Below are positions 49,153 through 57,503 of a DNA stretch of 64,000 nucleotides, one piece after another. The first letter of the stretch is position 1. The number at the start of each line of letters is the position of its first letter. The position numbers were made by a program, and so were the translations under genes. The DNA comes from an uncultured Roseburia sp. GTDB lineage: Bacteria > Bacillota > Clostridia > Lachnospirales > Lachnospiraceae. The notes below the pieces were generated by a model that was not told where the DNA came from, made no database searches, and was given only the letters and a program-made list of their open reading frames with translations. The stretch is taken from positions 62,001 to 126,000 of the forward strand of contig CANSKO010000003.1 in NCBI GenBank assembly GCA_947647505.1, in the 5' to 3' direction.

Positions 49153-49443
49153 ATGAATCTGGGTATGGGAATGGACGCTGGAATGGGGGCGCTCGCCATT
49201 ATTGGCATTTGCGCAATCGTGCTTGCCATTGGATTTCTCCGAAGGAGAGCGGAAATTCTTTTGAATTTTCTCGTGCGGATGATACTGGGCGCAATGGGGA
49301 TTTATACGGCGAATTTACTGCTGGCCGCTGTTGGCGTCGAATGCGCGGTAGGCATGAATCCAATTAGCGTTTTGACAGTCGGAAGCCTTGGAACAGGCGG
49401 CTTTGCGCTGCTTTATGGCATTGTTTTATACAATATGTTGTGA
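49153..49443 (+). CDS. bofA: BofA-family inhibitor of pro-sigma-K processing
   Basis: This 96-residue membrane protein has two or three hydrophobic segments. The C-terminal pattern GMNPISVLTVGSLGTGGFALL corresponds to the conserved block of BofA, which restrains the SpoIVFB protease until the right time in sporulation. It indicates a spore-forming or formerly spore-forming lineage. The ribosome site is weak (AAAGGA, 12 nt away). Confidence 0.85.
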   Translation: MNLGMGMDAGMGALAIIGICAIVLAIGFLRRRAEILLNFLVRMILGAMGIYTANLLLAAVGVECAVGMNPISVLTVGSLGTGGFALLYGIVLYNML

Positions 49444-49478
49444 AAGTTCACAAAAATGAAAAAAACGTCAGAAAATGG

Positions 49479-49507
49479 TAGACAAATACATTATCTGCAT
49501 TTATAAT
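49479..49507 (+). promoter_or_regulatory. Promoter of the Tad pilus operon
   Basis: TAGACA and a perfect TATAAT are 17 bp apart, placing the transcript start about 27 nt before the first tad-locus gene. No sigma-28 box is seen. Confidence 0.75.
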
Positions 49508-49540
49508 AAAAAAACAGTAAATGAAAAACGGAGGTGAGGG

Positions 49541-50053
49541 ATTGGAAGGATAAAGCTGGTTCTGTTGTTTGGCTTGCTGCTGGCGGCAGCCATACAGGAT
49601 CTTCGGTCCGGCAGGGTGCCGAATCGATGGATTGCCGCAGGCCTTGCGATGGGGTTGTTTTTTCAGATTGCGGAGCATTCGGTCTGGGGCGTGTATTATT
49701 TTCTCAGGAACAGTTCGTTTCCTGTAATTCTTTTATATCTATTATTTCAGACGCGTGTCCTTGGGGCAGGCGATATCAAATTATTTTCCATGATAGGAAG
49801 CATCCTTACATTTGAGAAGTTGTTGCAGTGTATGGCGTATAGTTTTCTTGCGGCGGGCGCGGGGGCGATTCTGTTTCTGGCTGCGGATAAAAAGAGATGG
49901 GAGAAGCTTTCGTACGCGGCAAATTTTCTGCTGTATACGTTAAGGGAAGGAAAGGTTCGTCCTTATCAGCCGCCATATGCGCAGGAGAGGTTTGCATTGA
50001 CTGTGCCGATGCTGTATGGCACGGCGTTTGCAGTGTTTTTTGCTACAGGATAA
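49541..50053 (+). CDS. Type IV prepilin peptidase, A24 family (TadV/CpaA-like), ATT start
   Basis: This 170-residue polytopic aspartic protease has the two catalytic Asp motifs AAIQDLRSGRVPN and LGAGDIKLFSMIG (GxGD). It removes the leader of Flp pilins. The frame opens only after a TGA at 49535. The best start is ATT 49541, which has GGAGG with 6-nt spacing and gives a hydrophobic IGRIKLVLLFGLLLA beginning. A later TTG at 49565 would have no ribosome site and would cut into the first helix. First gene of the Tad operon. Confidence 0.82.
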   Translation: MGRIKLVLLFGLLLAAAIQDLRSGRVPNRWIAAGLAMGLFFQIAEHSVWGVYYFLRNSSFPVILLYLLFQTRVLGAGDIKLFSMIGSILTFEKLLQCMAYSFLAAGAGAILFLAADKKRWEKLSYAANFLLYTLREGKVRPYQPPYAQERFALTVPMLYGTAFAVFFATG

Positions 50054-50068
50054 AACGGAGGTGCGTGG

Positions 50069-51082
50069 TTGGTTCAGTTAAAAATAGCATTTTTGGATGA
50101 GGAAGAGGCGTATCTGGAACGGCTGAGGGGGTATCTTGTCTGTAAGAAAGAGGTTTTCTTTCAAATCTGGACGTTTACGGATACAGACGTTTTTTTAAAA
50201 AAACAAAGGGAACCGTTTTTGTTCGACGCTGTCGTAATGACGGAACGGTTTTGGAAGGAGCTGGCAGAAGCTCCGCTGGAAGCCAAAAAGATTTTGCTTT
50301 GCGAGGGCGTGCGGCGAGAATCTGACGAAGGGCGTCTTCTGGCGTTCAAATATCAGTCCGCGGAAAAACTGTTTTGTCAGATTCTGGCAATGCTCTGGCA
50401 GGATGAAGCGCGCGGGGAGGACTGTCTGCCGGAGCGTGCGGCGGAGCTGATTGGCGTGTATTCGCCCGTACAGCATGAGGATCAGATGTTGTTTGGCCTG
50501 ACAATGGCGCAGATACTTGGAGAAAACCAAAATACGCTGTATGTCTGTCTGATGGAAAACAGTGGTTTTTATCGTCTGACAAAGGCGGATGCATCGGAAG
50601 ATCTTGGCGATCTGCTTTATTTCATGATGGAAAATGAGCATGATTTTGCGGCAGGCCTGCACAAAATCCGGCGAAGCTGTAAGAATTTTGATTATATTCC
50701 GCCGGTCGTCAATCCGGAGCATCTGTCGGAGCTTACGGGCGCATTGATGGAGCGGTTTTTGCTGGAATTAAAAAATCGAAGCGGATATGATGTGGTGCTG
50801 GTTGATTTTGGGAGAATCTTCACCGGCTTTGCGGAAATGCTGCCTGTATTTGGGAGCTTTTACTGCCTTTTAAAAGAAGGCGCGCTCAATCGGTACAGAG
50901 AGGAAGCGTTTCTGGAATATCTGGAAAAAGAGGATGCCGAGAGAGCTGCGATCGTAAAACGTCTGACGCTGCCGGAGCGAATGCCGCATTCGTCGGAAGG
51001 AAGCATTCTGGAAAGCGGCCTGTATGGAGGAATGGGCGATTATATCCGCAGAAGTCTGTATGGAGGAGTGGAATTTGGATGA
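50069..51082 (+). CDS. tadZ: TadZ/CpaE-like pilus assembly protein lacking a P-loop
   Basis: This 337-residue protein starts at TTG 50069, with GGAGG 7 nt upstream. Residues 1-110 form a receiver-like domain, and the rest follows the MinD/CpaE fold (GVYSP strand near residue 130, YDVVLVDFG near 250). In CpaE-type proteins a Walker A loop follows GVYSP; here the sequence is VQHEDQMLFG, without the Gly-Lys-Thr. Nucleotide binding is therefore doubtful. TadZ proteins place the pilus machine in the cell. It overlaps tadA by 8 bp. Confidence 0.75.
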   Translation: MVQLKIAFLDEEEAYLERLRGYLVCKKEVFFQIWTFTDTDVFLKKQREPFLFDAVVMTERFWKELAEAPLEAKKILLCEGVRRESDEGRLLAFKYQSAEKLFCQILAMLWQDEARGEDCLPERAAELIGVYSPVQHEDQMLFGLTMAQILGENQNTLYVCLMENSGFYRLTKADASEDLGDLLYFMMENEHDFAAGLHKIRRSCKNFDYIPPVVNPEHLSELTGALMERFLLELKNRSGYDVVLVDFGRIFTGFAEMLPVFGSFYCLLKEGALNRYREEAFLEYLEKEDAERAAIVKRLTLPERMPHSSEGSILESGLYGGMGDYIRRSLYGGVEFG

Positions 51083-52286
51083 GAGAAAGCTGTATCTTAC
51101 AGTCAGAGAAAGCGTGCTGCAGCGTATGGATAACAGCCGGGAGCTGACAGACGCACAGCTGCGGGAGTGCATCGAAGAGGAGCTGAAAAAGAGAGATAAG
51201 GAATCACTGTTGTCGTTTGTCGGACGAAAGCAGTGCGCACAGGCTGTGTTTGCTTCGTTTCGTGAATTTGGCGTATTGCAGGAGCTGATCGAAGACGCGG
51301 ATGTGACCGAAATTCTGGTCAATGGAGCGCAGCGCATTTTTTATGAAAAAGCGGGAGAGCTGCACCGGTTTCAAAAATCCTTTTCCGGGGAAGAGGAGCT
51401 TTCGGATTTGATACAGACAATATGCGCGGCAGGGAACAGAATGGTCAACGAAGCGTCCCCGATTACAGATACGAGGCTGCCGGACGGCTCTCGCGTAAAT
51501 ATCGTGCTGCATCCGATTTCTCTGGATGGTTCTTCGCTGTCGATTCGAAGATTTTCAAAAGAGCCGATGAGCATGAAAAAGCTTCTGCAATATGGATCGC
51601 TTTCAGAAGAAATGGCAGGTTTTCTGAAAAAGGCGGTTATCGCAGGCTATAACATTTTTGTATCGGGAGGAACGGGCTGCGGCAAAACGACGTTTTTGAA
51701 TGCGCTGTCGGAATATATTCCAAAAGAGGAGCGCGTTGTCACAATTGAAGATTCCGCAGAGCTGCAATTAAACGGGATTGAAAATCTGGTACGGCTTGAG
51801 ACGAGGGCGGCGGGCTTTGATGGCGTAACGTCGATTAGCATACGGGATTTGATCAGAACGGCGCTGCGTATGCGGCCGAGCCGTCTGATTGTGGGGGAAT
51901 GCCGCGGAGCGGAGGCGATTGACCTTTTGAGCGCGAATAATACAGGGCATGCGGGAAGTCTTGGGACGGGACATGCCAACAGCACGCAGGATATGATTCG
52001 CCGTCTTGAGACGATGGCGCTGATGGGAATGGAGCTTCCGGTTTCTGCAATACGCGGACAGATTGCCTCCGGTATCGATTTGTTCATCCATCTGGGGCGC
52101 CTGCGCGATAAGAGCCGGAAAGCGCTTGAGATTGCAGAGCTGGACGGCCTGTCCGACGGGGAAGTGCAGCTGCATACGCTGTACCGTTTTGTGGAAACGG
52201 GATGGGAAGAAGGGAGGATACGGGGCAGATGGGAAAAGAAGGGAGAACTTTTGCACAGGCAAAAATGGGAAGCGGCAGGATTTTAG
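51075..52286 (+). CDS. tadA: Tad pilus assembly ATPase TadA/CpaF
   Basis: This 403-residue secretion ATPase has Walker A SGGTGCGKTTFLNAL, Asp box VVTIEDSAELQL, Walker B-like RPSRLIVGECRGAEA, and the His box GSLGTGHANS. TTG 51075 has GGAGGAG 6 nt upstream and is the preferred start. It powers assembly of the Flp pilus. The end overlaps the next gene. Confidence 0.93.
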   Translation: MDERKLYLTVRESVLQRMDNSRELTDAQLRECIEEELKKRDKESLLSFVGRKQCAQAVFASFREFGVLQELIEDADVTEILVNGAQRIFYEKAGELHRFQKSFSGEEELSDLIQTICAAGNRMVNEASPITDTRLPDGSRVNIVLHPISLDGSSLSIRRFSKEPMSMKKLLQYGSLSEEMAGFLKKAVIAGYNIFVSGGTGCGKTTFLNALSEYIPKEERVVTIEDSAELQLNGIENLVRLETRAAGFDGVTSISIRDLIRTALRMRPSRLIVGECRGAEAIDLLSANNTGHAGSLGTGHANSTQDMIRRLETMALMGMELPVSAIRGQIASGIDLFIHLGRLRDKSRKALEIAELDGLSDGEVQLHTLYRFVETGWEEGRIRGRWEKKGELLHRQKWEAAGF

Positions 52287-52999
52287 CGTATCGGTCTGTC
52301 GGGTATGCGCTGTCAGGATGCGTGCTGGCAAGCGCATTGATCTCCGTTTTGTTTTATAATTCGCCGTTTGGCATGTGCAGCTTTCCCGTACTGCTCGTTC
52401 TGGCAGGAAAGTATGAAAAAGCGCGAACAAGAAAGCGGGAAGAAAGAGAGCTGAATCTGGAATTCAAAGAATATATGCATGCGGTCAGCGCGTCGCTTGC
52501 GGCGGGCAACGCGGCAGAACGGGCATTTGCGGCAGCGCTGGATGACGTAAGCGTTCTGTTTGGCGGGGCGTCCGTACTGCAAAGGCGGTTGGGCGCATTT
52601 CAGAGCCGGCTTTCGATGCAGGAGCCGATGGAGCATATTTTACGTGACTTTTCCAAAAGCTGCAAAAGCGAAGAGATTGAAACGTTTGTGGAAATATTCT
52701 GCTGCGCCAAGCGGGGCGGCGGTGATTTTATCCACATTATTGAAGTCAGCGTCGAGCGGATTTGTGACAGGATGGATATTCTGGAGGAAATACAGACTGT
52801 GATGGCGCAAAAGGCCCTGGAACAGAAGGTCATGTGTGTCGTGCCAATTGGCATCCTGCTGTTTTTCCGGCTGACGTCGCCGGAGTTTATCGGCCGGTTA
52901 TATGGGAATCCGTTTGGGATTTTTGTGATGACGGCGGCGCTGCTGCTCTATGGGCTGGCATGTTTTCTTGGAGTGAAAATTTTGGAGGTTGAGGTTTAG
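52229..52999 (+). CDS. tadB: TadB-like inner-membrane platform protein
   Basis: This 256-residue protein has N-terminal membrane helices (about 20-55), a cytoplasmic T2SSF domain (FKEYMHAVSASLAAGNAAERAF) and C-terminal helices (PIGILLFFRL, GIFVMTAALLLYGLACFLG). ATG 52229 was chosen for its GGGAGG, about 11 nt upstream; starts at 52202 or 52265 cannot be excluded. It pairs with TadC as the pilus platform. Confidence 0.82.
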   Translation: MGKEGRTFAQAKMGSGRILAYRSVGYALSGCVLASALISVLFYNSPFGMCSFPVLLVLAGKYEKARTRKREERELNLEFKEYMHAVSASLAAGNAAERAFAAALDDVSVLFGGASVLQRRLGAFQSRLSMQEPMEHILRDFSKSCKSEEIETFVEIFCCAKRGGGDFIHIIEVSVERICDRMDILEEIQTVMAQKALEQKVMCVVPIGILLFFRLTSPEFIGRLYGNPFGIFVMTAALLLYGLACFLGVKILEVEV

Positions 53000-53000
53000 A

Positions 53001-54293
53001 ATGATCGCATGTTTTATCGTTTGCATTGCAACGCTGGCGGTACAGGTCCTTTTTCGCAGACAGCCGTTCATGCAGAACATCCGCAATCCCTGTAGAATGC
53101 TGCTGCTGTTCGGGCTGCTTGGCATACTGGCCGAAGCGTCGCAGCAGACTGCGGCAGATGGCATAGCGGATGGACGAATCGCAAGAAACGCGCCGGGAAA
53201 GGGGGAGCTTGAGACGGAAGCGTCTTTGTATCTGCCGCAGGAGGATACGGAATATCCGATTACCGTTACGATTGCGGAGCGAAGATATGGAAAGCAGGAA
53301 GAGCAGACGCTGCTTGCCGCGGCAAAGGAAGAGATTCGGCAGACATTTTGCGGAGAAAATGCGTCGCGGGAAAAGATGCTTTCCGATCCGTATATTCTGG
53401 AACGCTATCAGGAGGGCGCCGTCAAAGCGGAATGGATGTTTTCGGAACGGGATTTGCTTTCGCCGGAGGGCAAAAGGCTTGAGAAGGAGCCGGAAAAAGA
53501 GGGCAGGGAGGTAAAAGCGCGCGTTATCTTAACGTGCGGGGAGAGCGAAGCGGAATATCGCTTTTCGTTTCGGATTTTTCCGCGGGAAAAGAGCGGAAAA
53601 GAAATGATTTTGCAGGAAGTTAAGCAACAGATTGCGGAACAGGATGCAAAAAAGACGCATGTCGTGCTGCCAACAAGCGTCAACGGGAAGGAAATCGAAT
53701 GGAGATCAGAGCGTCAGGGGCAGGGACTGCAGCTTCTTATGCTGGGCGCGCTTGCGGCGGTTGCAGCGGCTTATGCTGGAAAAGAGCAGAAGGAGAAACA
53801 GAAAAAGAAGCAAAAGCAGAGAATGCTTCTGGCCTATCCGGAATTTGTCAGCAAGCTGTCGCTGTTGCTGGGGGCCGGTATGACGATATCCGGCGCGCTG
53901 CGGAAGATGGGCGCGATGTATCAGAGAAAGAAAGCGGACGGAGGAAAGGAAGAAGAAGTATATGAAGCGCTGCACTGCATGCTCTGTGAAATTGAAAATG
54001 GCAGGAGTGAGTGGCGGGCGTATCAGGCATTTTCCGAACGCTGCGGCTTACAGCCGTATCGGAAGCTGGTATCGCTGCTTTTGACCGGACAGAGGGTCGG
54101 GAGCCGAAGGCTGATGGAGCAGCTGAATGCGGAAGCGGACCGCGTATTTTTGGAGCGGAAGCATGCGGCGCGCAGGCTTGGCGAGGAGGCAGGGACGAAA
54201 ATGCTGCTGCCGATGCTTTTGCTGCTGCTGATTGTGATGGCAATTGTGATGATACCGGCGTTTTTATCTATATATGGAAATGGAGGACTGTGA
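53001..54293 (+). CDS. tadC: TadC-like platform protein with large extracytoplasmic domain
   Basis: This 430-residue protein is longer than usual TadC proteins (about 300). One or two N-terminal helices (residues 1-45) are followed by about 185 non-membrane residues, a membrane helix (LQLLMLGALAAVAAAYAG), a basic turn, and the T2SSF domain (YPEFVSKLSLLLGAGMTISGAL). C-terminal helices end the protein. The inserted region has strands such as VKAEWMFSERDLLSPEGK and KARVILTCGESEAEYRFSF, and NGKEIEW, which recall atypical bacterial Ig-like domains. Topology places this region outside the membrane. ATG 53001 is preceded by GAGGTT. Confidence 0.8.
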   Translation: MIACFIVCIATLAVQVLFRRQPFMQNIRNPCRMLLLFGLLGILAEASQQTAADGIADGRIARNAPGKGELETEASLYLPQEDTEYPITVTIAERRYGKQEEQTLLAAAKEEIRQTFCGENASREKMLSDPYILERYQEGAVKAEWMFSERDLLSPEGKRLEKEPEKEGREVKARVILTCGESEAEYRFSFRIFPREKSGKEMILQEVKQQIAEQDAKKTHVVLPTSVNGKEIEWRSERQGQGLQLLMLGALAAVAAAYAGKEQKEKQKKKQKQRMLLAYPEFVSKLSLLLGAGMTISGALRKMGAMYQRKKADGGKEEEVYEALHCMLCEIENGRSEWRAYQAFSERCGLQPYRKLVSLLLTGQRVGSRRLMEQLNAEADRVFLERKHAARRLGEEAGTKMLLPMLLLLLIVMAIVMIPAFLSIYGNGGL

Positions 54294-54331
54294 AGACCAA
54301 TCAGGCTGCGCAGGAGAATGGAGGAAAAGGA

Positions 54332-54502
54332 ATGAGAAAATGGAGCGAATTTTTAAGAGAAGAAGAGGCAAACGGAGTTGTCGAGGTGATTTTGATACTG
54401 GTCGTATTAATTGGCGCAGTTGTGATTTTCCGCAGGCAGTTACAGGCGCTTGTCAGCGATCTGATGAGTTCTGTGGAGAACAAGGCAAAAGCGGTGGAAT
54501 AA
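54332..54502 (+). CDS. Flp1-like type IVb pilin
   Basis: This 56-residue pilin has a charged N-terminus, then ANGVVEVILILVVLIGAVVIF, given here as NGVVEVILILVVLIGAVV, a single hydrophobic helix. The short polar tail ends ENKAKAVE. The pattern matches Flp1-like pilins of Firmicutes, in which Gly-x-x-Glu begins the mature helix. GGAGG lies 7 nt before the ATG. It is probably the structural pilin processed by one of the two A24 peptidases. Confidence 0.85.
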   Translation: MRKWSEFLREEEANGVVEVILILVVLIGAVVIFRRQLQALVSDLMSSVENKAKAVE

Positions 54503-56013
54503 GAGACGGGAAGCGCCGGTCGGCGTCTGTTACCGTTCCGCTGTGCCTTGCGCTTGTCATGCTGTCCGCTCTGCTGTTTACGTTGGCAGAGTCGGCCCGG
54601 CATTATGGATTAAAGGCGGACGCGGAGGATTTGACGAATCTGGCGTTGGAATCCTTGTTTGCCGGCTACCAGAGGACGCTGTTTCGGGAATATGGCATGT
54701 TTTTTCTGGACGGCGGGTTTGGAACGAAAGATCTGGATCCTGGTCTGGCGGAAGATGAAATGAGCGCGCGTTTATATGATAATTTCATTTCCGACGAGCC
54801 GGGCCGCGGCATCAATCTGTATCGCATGGGCGCGCTGGATGTGGAAGTGGAGGCCTATCGTCTGGCTGCGGATGAAAATGGCAATGTATTTGAACGTCAG
54901 GCGGCAGAGGCAATGAAACGGGAGATCGGACTGCGGGCGGCGCAGAACATAAAAAACAGGATTTTGCGTGTGGAGGAGGAGCAGAAACAGGCAAATGACG
55001 GGCAGGAATGCATAAAACAGGCGGAGGATGCGCTTTCTGAGTTAAAGAGCCAACAGGAGCAGGAGCGTATGGAGGGAGACAATGCGCAGCAGCCGTCGGT
55101 GCAGGATGGCCCGGAATCTTCTTTGTCGGCGGAAGCGCCGGCGGAAAATCCTCTGGATTTTATAAAAAAGCTGAAGCGACAGGGGATTCTTCTGCTGGTA
55201 TTTCCGGCAGACCGGACGATTTCGCAAAAAAGCGCGGCCATAGAGCAGGCGCTGCTAAAGCGTGACGTTGCGCAGGGCTGCTTTAAGCAGGCGGAAGCTC
55301 CCGGCTGGTATGAGCGGATTCTGATGCAGGAATTTATAAAGCCGTATGTCGGGCATGCGGCTGCGCCAAAAGAGGATGGCGCGCTCTCCTATGGCGTGGA
55401 ATATCTGCTCTTTGGAAAAGGAAGCGATGAAGAAAATTTGAAAAAGACGGTAAGGAGGATTCTGCTGATCCGGGAGGCGGCAAATTTTGCATATTTGCAG
55501 ACAAATGAAGCAAAGCGGGCGGAAGCGCTGGCGGCGGCAACGGCGATAGCGGGCGTTTCGGCAAATCCTCTGGTGATTGGCGTTGTCCGGCAGGGCATTC
55601 TGGCGGCCTGGGCATACGTGGAGAGCATTTGCGATGTGAAAGCGCTGCTGGCTGGCGGGAAAATACCGCTGCTTAAAAATGCCGCGTCATGGCAGAGCAG
55701 CGTCTTTCATCTGGGGGAAGCAGTCGCCGGAACGTATGCGGGAGAGGCGGAAGGGCTGTCTTATGAGAAATATCTGGACGTGCTTTTATATGCGAAGCCG
55801 GTAAAGCAGATTGCGTATCGCAGCATGGATTTGATGGAATGGCGTATGCAAAAGGAGAATGGATTACAGGATTTCAGAATGGATCGTATGATCGTGGGGA
55901 TAAAGCTGCGTGCGGCATATGAAACAGAGCCTCTGTTTTTTGGATTTTTCGGAGGAAGGAACAATATAAACTGGCATTTTTCAACGAAAGCGGAGTATGT
56001 GTATGAACAATAA
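54499..56013 (+). CDS. DUF5702-like Tad-locus surface protein, start uncertain
   Basis: This protein of about 504 residues begins with a single hydrophobic helix (SVTVPLCLALVMLSALLFTLAESAR, given as PLCLALVMLSALLFTLAE) and a long extracytoplasmic part. LESLFAGYQRTLFREYGMFFLD is typical of DUF5702-like pseudopilins in Tad loci (given as AGYQRTLFREYGMFF). No ATG, GTG or TTG lies at the expected N-terminus. ATA 54499 overlaps the pilin stop (ATAA), giving IRDGKRRSASVTV. The in-frame ATGs at 54274 and 54340 are deep inside other genes. A non-standard start, frameshift or sequence error is possible. Confidence 0.7.
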   Translation: MRDGKRRSASVTVPLCLALVMLSALLFTLAESARHYGLKADAEDLTNLALESLFAGYQRTLFREYGMFFLDGGFGTKDLDPGLAEDEMSARLYDNFISDEPGRGINLYRMGALDVEVEAYRLAADENGNVFERQAAEAMKREIGLRAAQNIKNRILRVEEEQKQANDGQECIKQAEDALSELKSQQEQERMEGDNAQQPSVQDGPESSLSAEAPAENPLDFIKKLKRQGILLLVFPADRTISQKSAAIEQALLKRDVAQGCFKQAEAPGWYERILMQEFIKPYVGHAAAPKEDGALSYGVEYLLFGKGSDEENLKKTVRRILLIREAANFAYLQTNEAKRAEALAAATAIAGVSANPLVIGVVRQGILAAWAYVESICDVKALLAGGKIPLLKNAASWQSSVFHLGEAVAGTYAGEAEGLSYEKYLDVLLYAKPVKQIAYRSMDLMEWRMQKENGLQDFRMDRMIVGIKLRAAYETEPLFFGFFGGRNNINWHFSTKAEYVYEQ

Positions 56014-56869
56014 AGTGCAGTTACGGGTGCAAAGGGGCGTCTCTTTGCAATTGCCGGAAATCTCTCTGCCTGCAAACGAACAAATAATCGAGCAAAGTAA
56101 GAAAGAGGCGCCCTTTTGCATCCGTGCGAATGCGTCTTATATGGTGGAATTTTCGATGCTGCTTCCGTTTTTTGTCGGGTTTATGGCGATGCTGCTGTTT
56201 TTCTTTCCGATGCTTATGGTGCAGCAGGAGGTAGGAAATGCGCTGCTGGCCACGGGAAGGGAGCTGTCGGTATTATCCTGTACGCAGACAGAGGAGACGG
56301 CAGGCGCCGGATGGATGGCGGAAGCGTTATTTTTAAAGCATCTGCCGCAGGATTCTGCGGCGGCGCAGTTTGTAAGGGGCGGCAGGATGGGTGTTTTTTT
56401 GCATCGGTCTGATTTTTCGGGAGAACAGATCTGGCTGAAGGCGGATTATAAGATGCGGCTTCCGTTCGGGCTGTTTGGAATACGGGACTTTGCAATGACG
56501 CAGAAGCTCTCGTGCAGGAAATGGACGGGCAGGAGCGAAGGGGATGCGTCAGAGGATGTTATCGTTTATATGACGAAAACGGGAGTTGTTTATCATAGAA
56601 AGCGGGAATGCAGGTATCTGTCGCCGCACGTTTTGCCGGCAGATGGAAGCCGCATTGCTTCGCTTCGAAATGCAGATGGCGGCAAATATTATGCCTGCCC
56701 AAAATGCATGGAAAAACAGAACGCGCATGGCGTTACGGTATATGTGACGCAATATGGAAACCGATATCATGGCAGCAGCGATTGCAGCAGGATCAAACGG
56801 TCGGCATTTGCCGTCTACCTGTCCGAAGTGACTGGCAGACGCTGCTGCAGCAAATGCGGAGGGGAGTAG
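56003..56869 (+). CDS. TadE-like pseudopilin with duplicated Cys/His motifs
   Basis: This 288-residue protein has a TadE-like segment (ASYMVEFSMLLPFFVGFMAM) at about 45-65 and an extracytoplasmic C-terminal half. The last 100 residues contain two copies of a motif, VYMTKTGVVYHRKRECRYL...CPKC (from residue 188) and VYVTQYGNRYHGSSDCSRI...CSKC (from residue 242). Each copy has Tyr-His, Cys and CxxC, which resembles a small metal-binding knuckle. ATG 56003 has GGAG 7 nt upstream. It overlaps the previous gene by 11 bp. Confidence 0.78.
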   Translation: MNNKVQLRVQRGVSLQLPEISLPANEQIIEQSKKEAPFCIRANASYMVEFSMLLPFFVGFMAMLLFFFPMLMVQQEVGNALLATGRELSVLSCTQTEETAGAGWMAEALFLKHLPQDSAAAQFVRGGRMGVFLHRSDFSGEQIWLKADYKMRLPFGLFGIRDFAMTQKLSCRKWTGRSEGDASEDVIVYMTKTGVVYHRKRECRYLSPHVLPADGSRIASLRNADGGKYYACPKCMEKQNAHGVTVYVTQYGNRYHGSSDCSRIKRSAFAVYLSEVTGRRCCSKCGGE

Positions 56870-56872
56870 AAA

Positions 56873-57289
56873 ATGGTTGAAACATGTATTTTGCTTGGCA
56901 CGCTTGGCCTGCACAGCATCGAGGACATCCGGGAACATAAAATAACGGTGACGCTGACCATGTTCTCCGGCATTCTGGCAATACTTTTACATCTTTTGTT
57001 TTTGAACCGGAGTATTTTTGAAATGCTGTGCGGCATGCTGCCGGGTGTGTTTTTGCTTGCGCTTGGATATCTGACAGGCGGTAAAATAGGGACGGGTGAC
57101 GGTCTGGTGTTTATGCTTACCGGATTGTACCTGGGCTTTTATGACAATCTTGCGCTGTTTTGCATTTCGTTTTTTCTTGCCGGCGCGTATGGTTTGTTTC
57201 TGGCGGCAGTGCGGCGCTGCCGCAGAGAAAAGAGGATTCCGCTGGTGCCGTTTCTGTTTCTGGGGTATTGCCTGATGATTGTGGGGTGA
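56873..57289 (+). CDS. Second A24-type prepilin peptidase-like protein
   Basis: This 138-residue polytopic protein carries both Asp motifs of A24 peptidases, SIEDIREHKIT and KIGTGDGLVFM (GxGD). It is shorter than the enzyme at 49541 and lacks the N-terminal Cys-rich methyltransferase domain of classical PilD. It lies 3 bp after the Cys/His pseudopilin, suggesting a dedicated substrate. AGGGGAG precedes the ATG. Confidence 0.83.
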   Translation: MVETCILLGTLGLHSIEDIREHKITVTLTMFSGILAILLHLLFLNRSIFEMLCGMLPGVFLLALGYLTGGKIGTGDGLVFMLTGLYLGFYDNLALFCISFFLAGAYGLFLAAVRRCRREKRIPLVPFLFLGYCLMIVG

Positions 57290-57293
57290 TGCG

Positions 57294-57503
57294 GTGAAGC
57301 GACAGGAGGCGTCTTATACGGTGGAGATGGCGCTGCTGATGCCGGTTTTGCTCTTTGCGCTGCTGGCGCCGGTTTATATGGGGTATGCATGGTATGCGCA
57401 GACGCGGGAAGCGTCCGTCTGCGGGTTTGAAAAAGCATTTTGCGCAGAAGATAAAGTGAGGGGCAGGATGGCGTTCGAGGATTTTTTGGAGGAATGGAAA
57501 TGA
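57294..57503 (+). CDS. Small TadE-like pseudopilin
   Basis: This 69-residue protein has a short basic N-terminus and EASYTVEMALLMPVLLFALLAPVY, given as SYTVEMALLMPVLLFALLAP. The Glu at +5 of the hydrophobic helix is as in pilin-like proteins. GTG 57294 follows GGGGTGAT; TTG 57279 is an alternative. Its stop overlaps the next start as ATGA. Confidence 0.75.
   Translation: MKRQEASYTVEMALLMPVLLFALLAPVYMGYAWYAQTREASVCGFEKAFCAEDKVRGRMAFEDFLEEWK

Noticed and set aside
49534-49815. GTG-started frame overlapping the prepilin peptidase
   Set aside because: It has the ribosome site too close and encodes no recognisable protein; the overlapping frame has both A24 catalytic motifs.
54274-54498. ATG 54274 or 54340 as the start of the DUF5702-like gene
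   Set aside because: These would cover the whole Flp1-like pilin in another frame and give an Arg/Cys-rich, non-conserved N-terminus.
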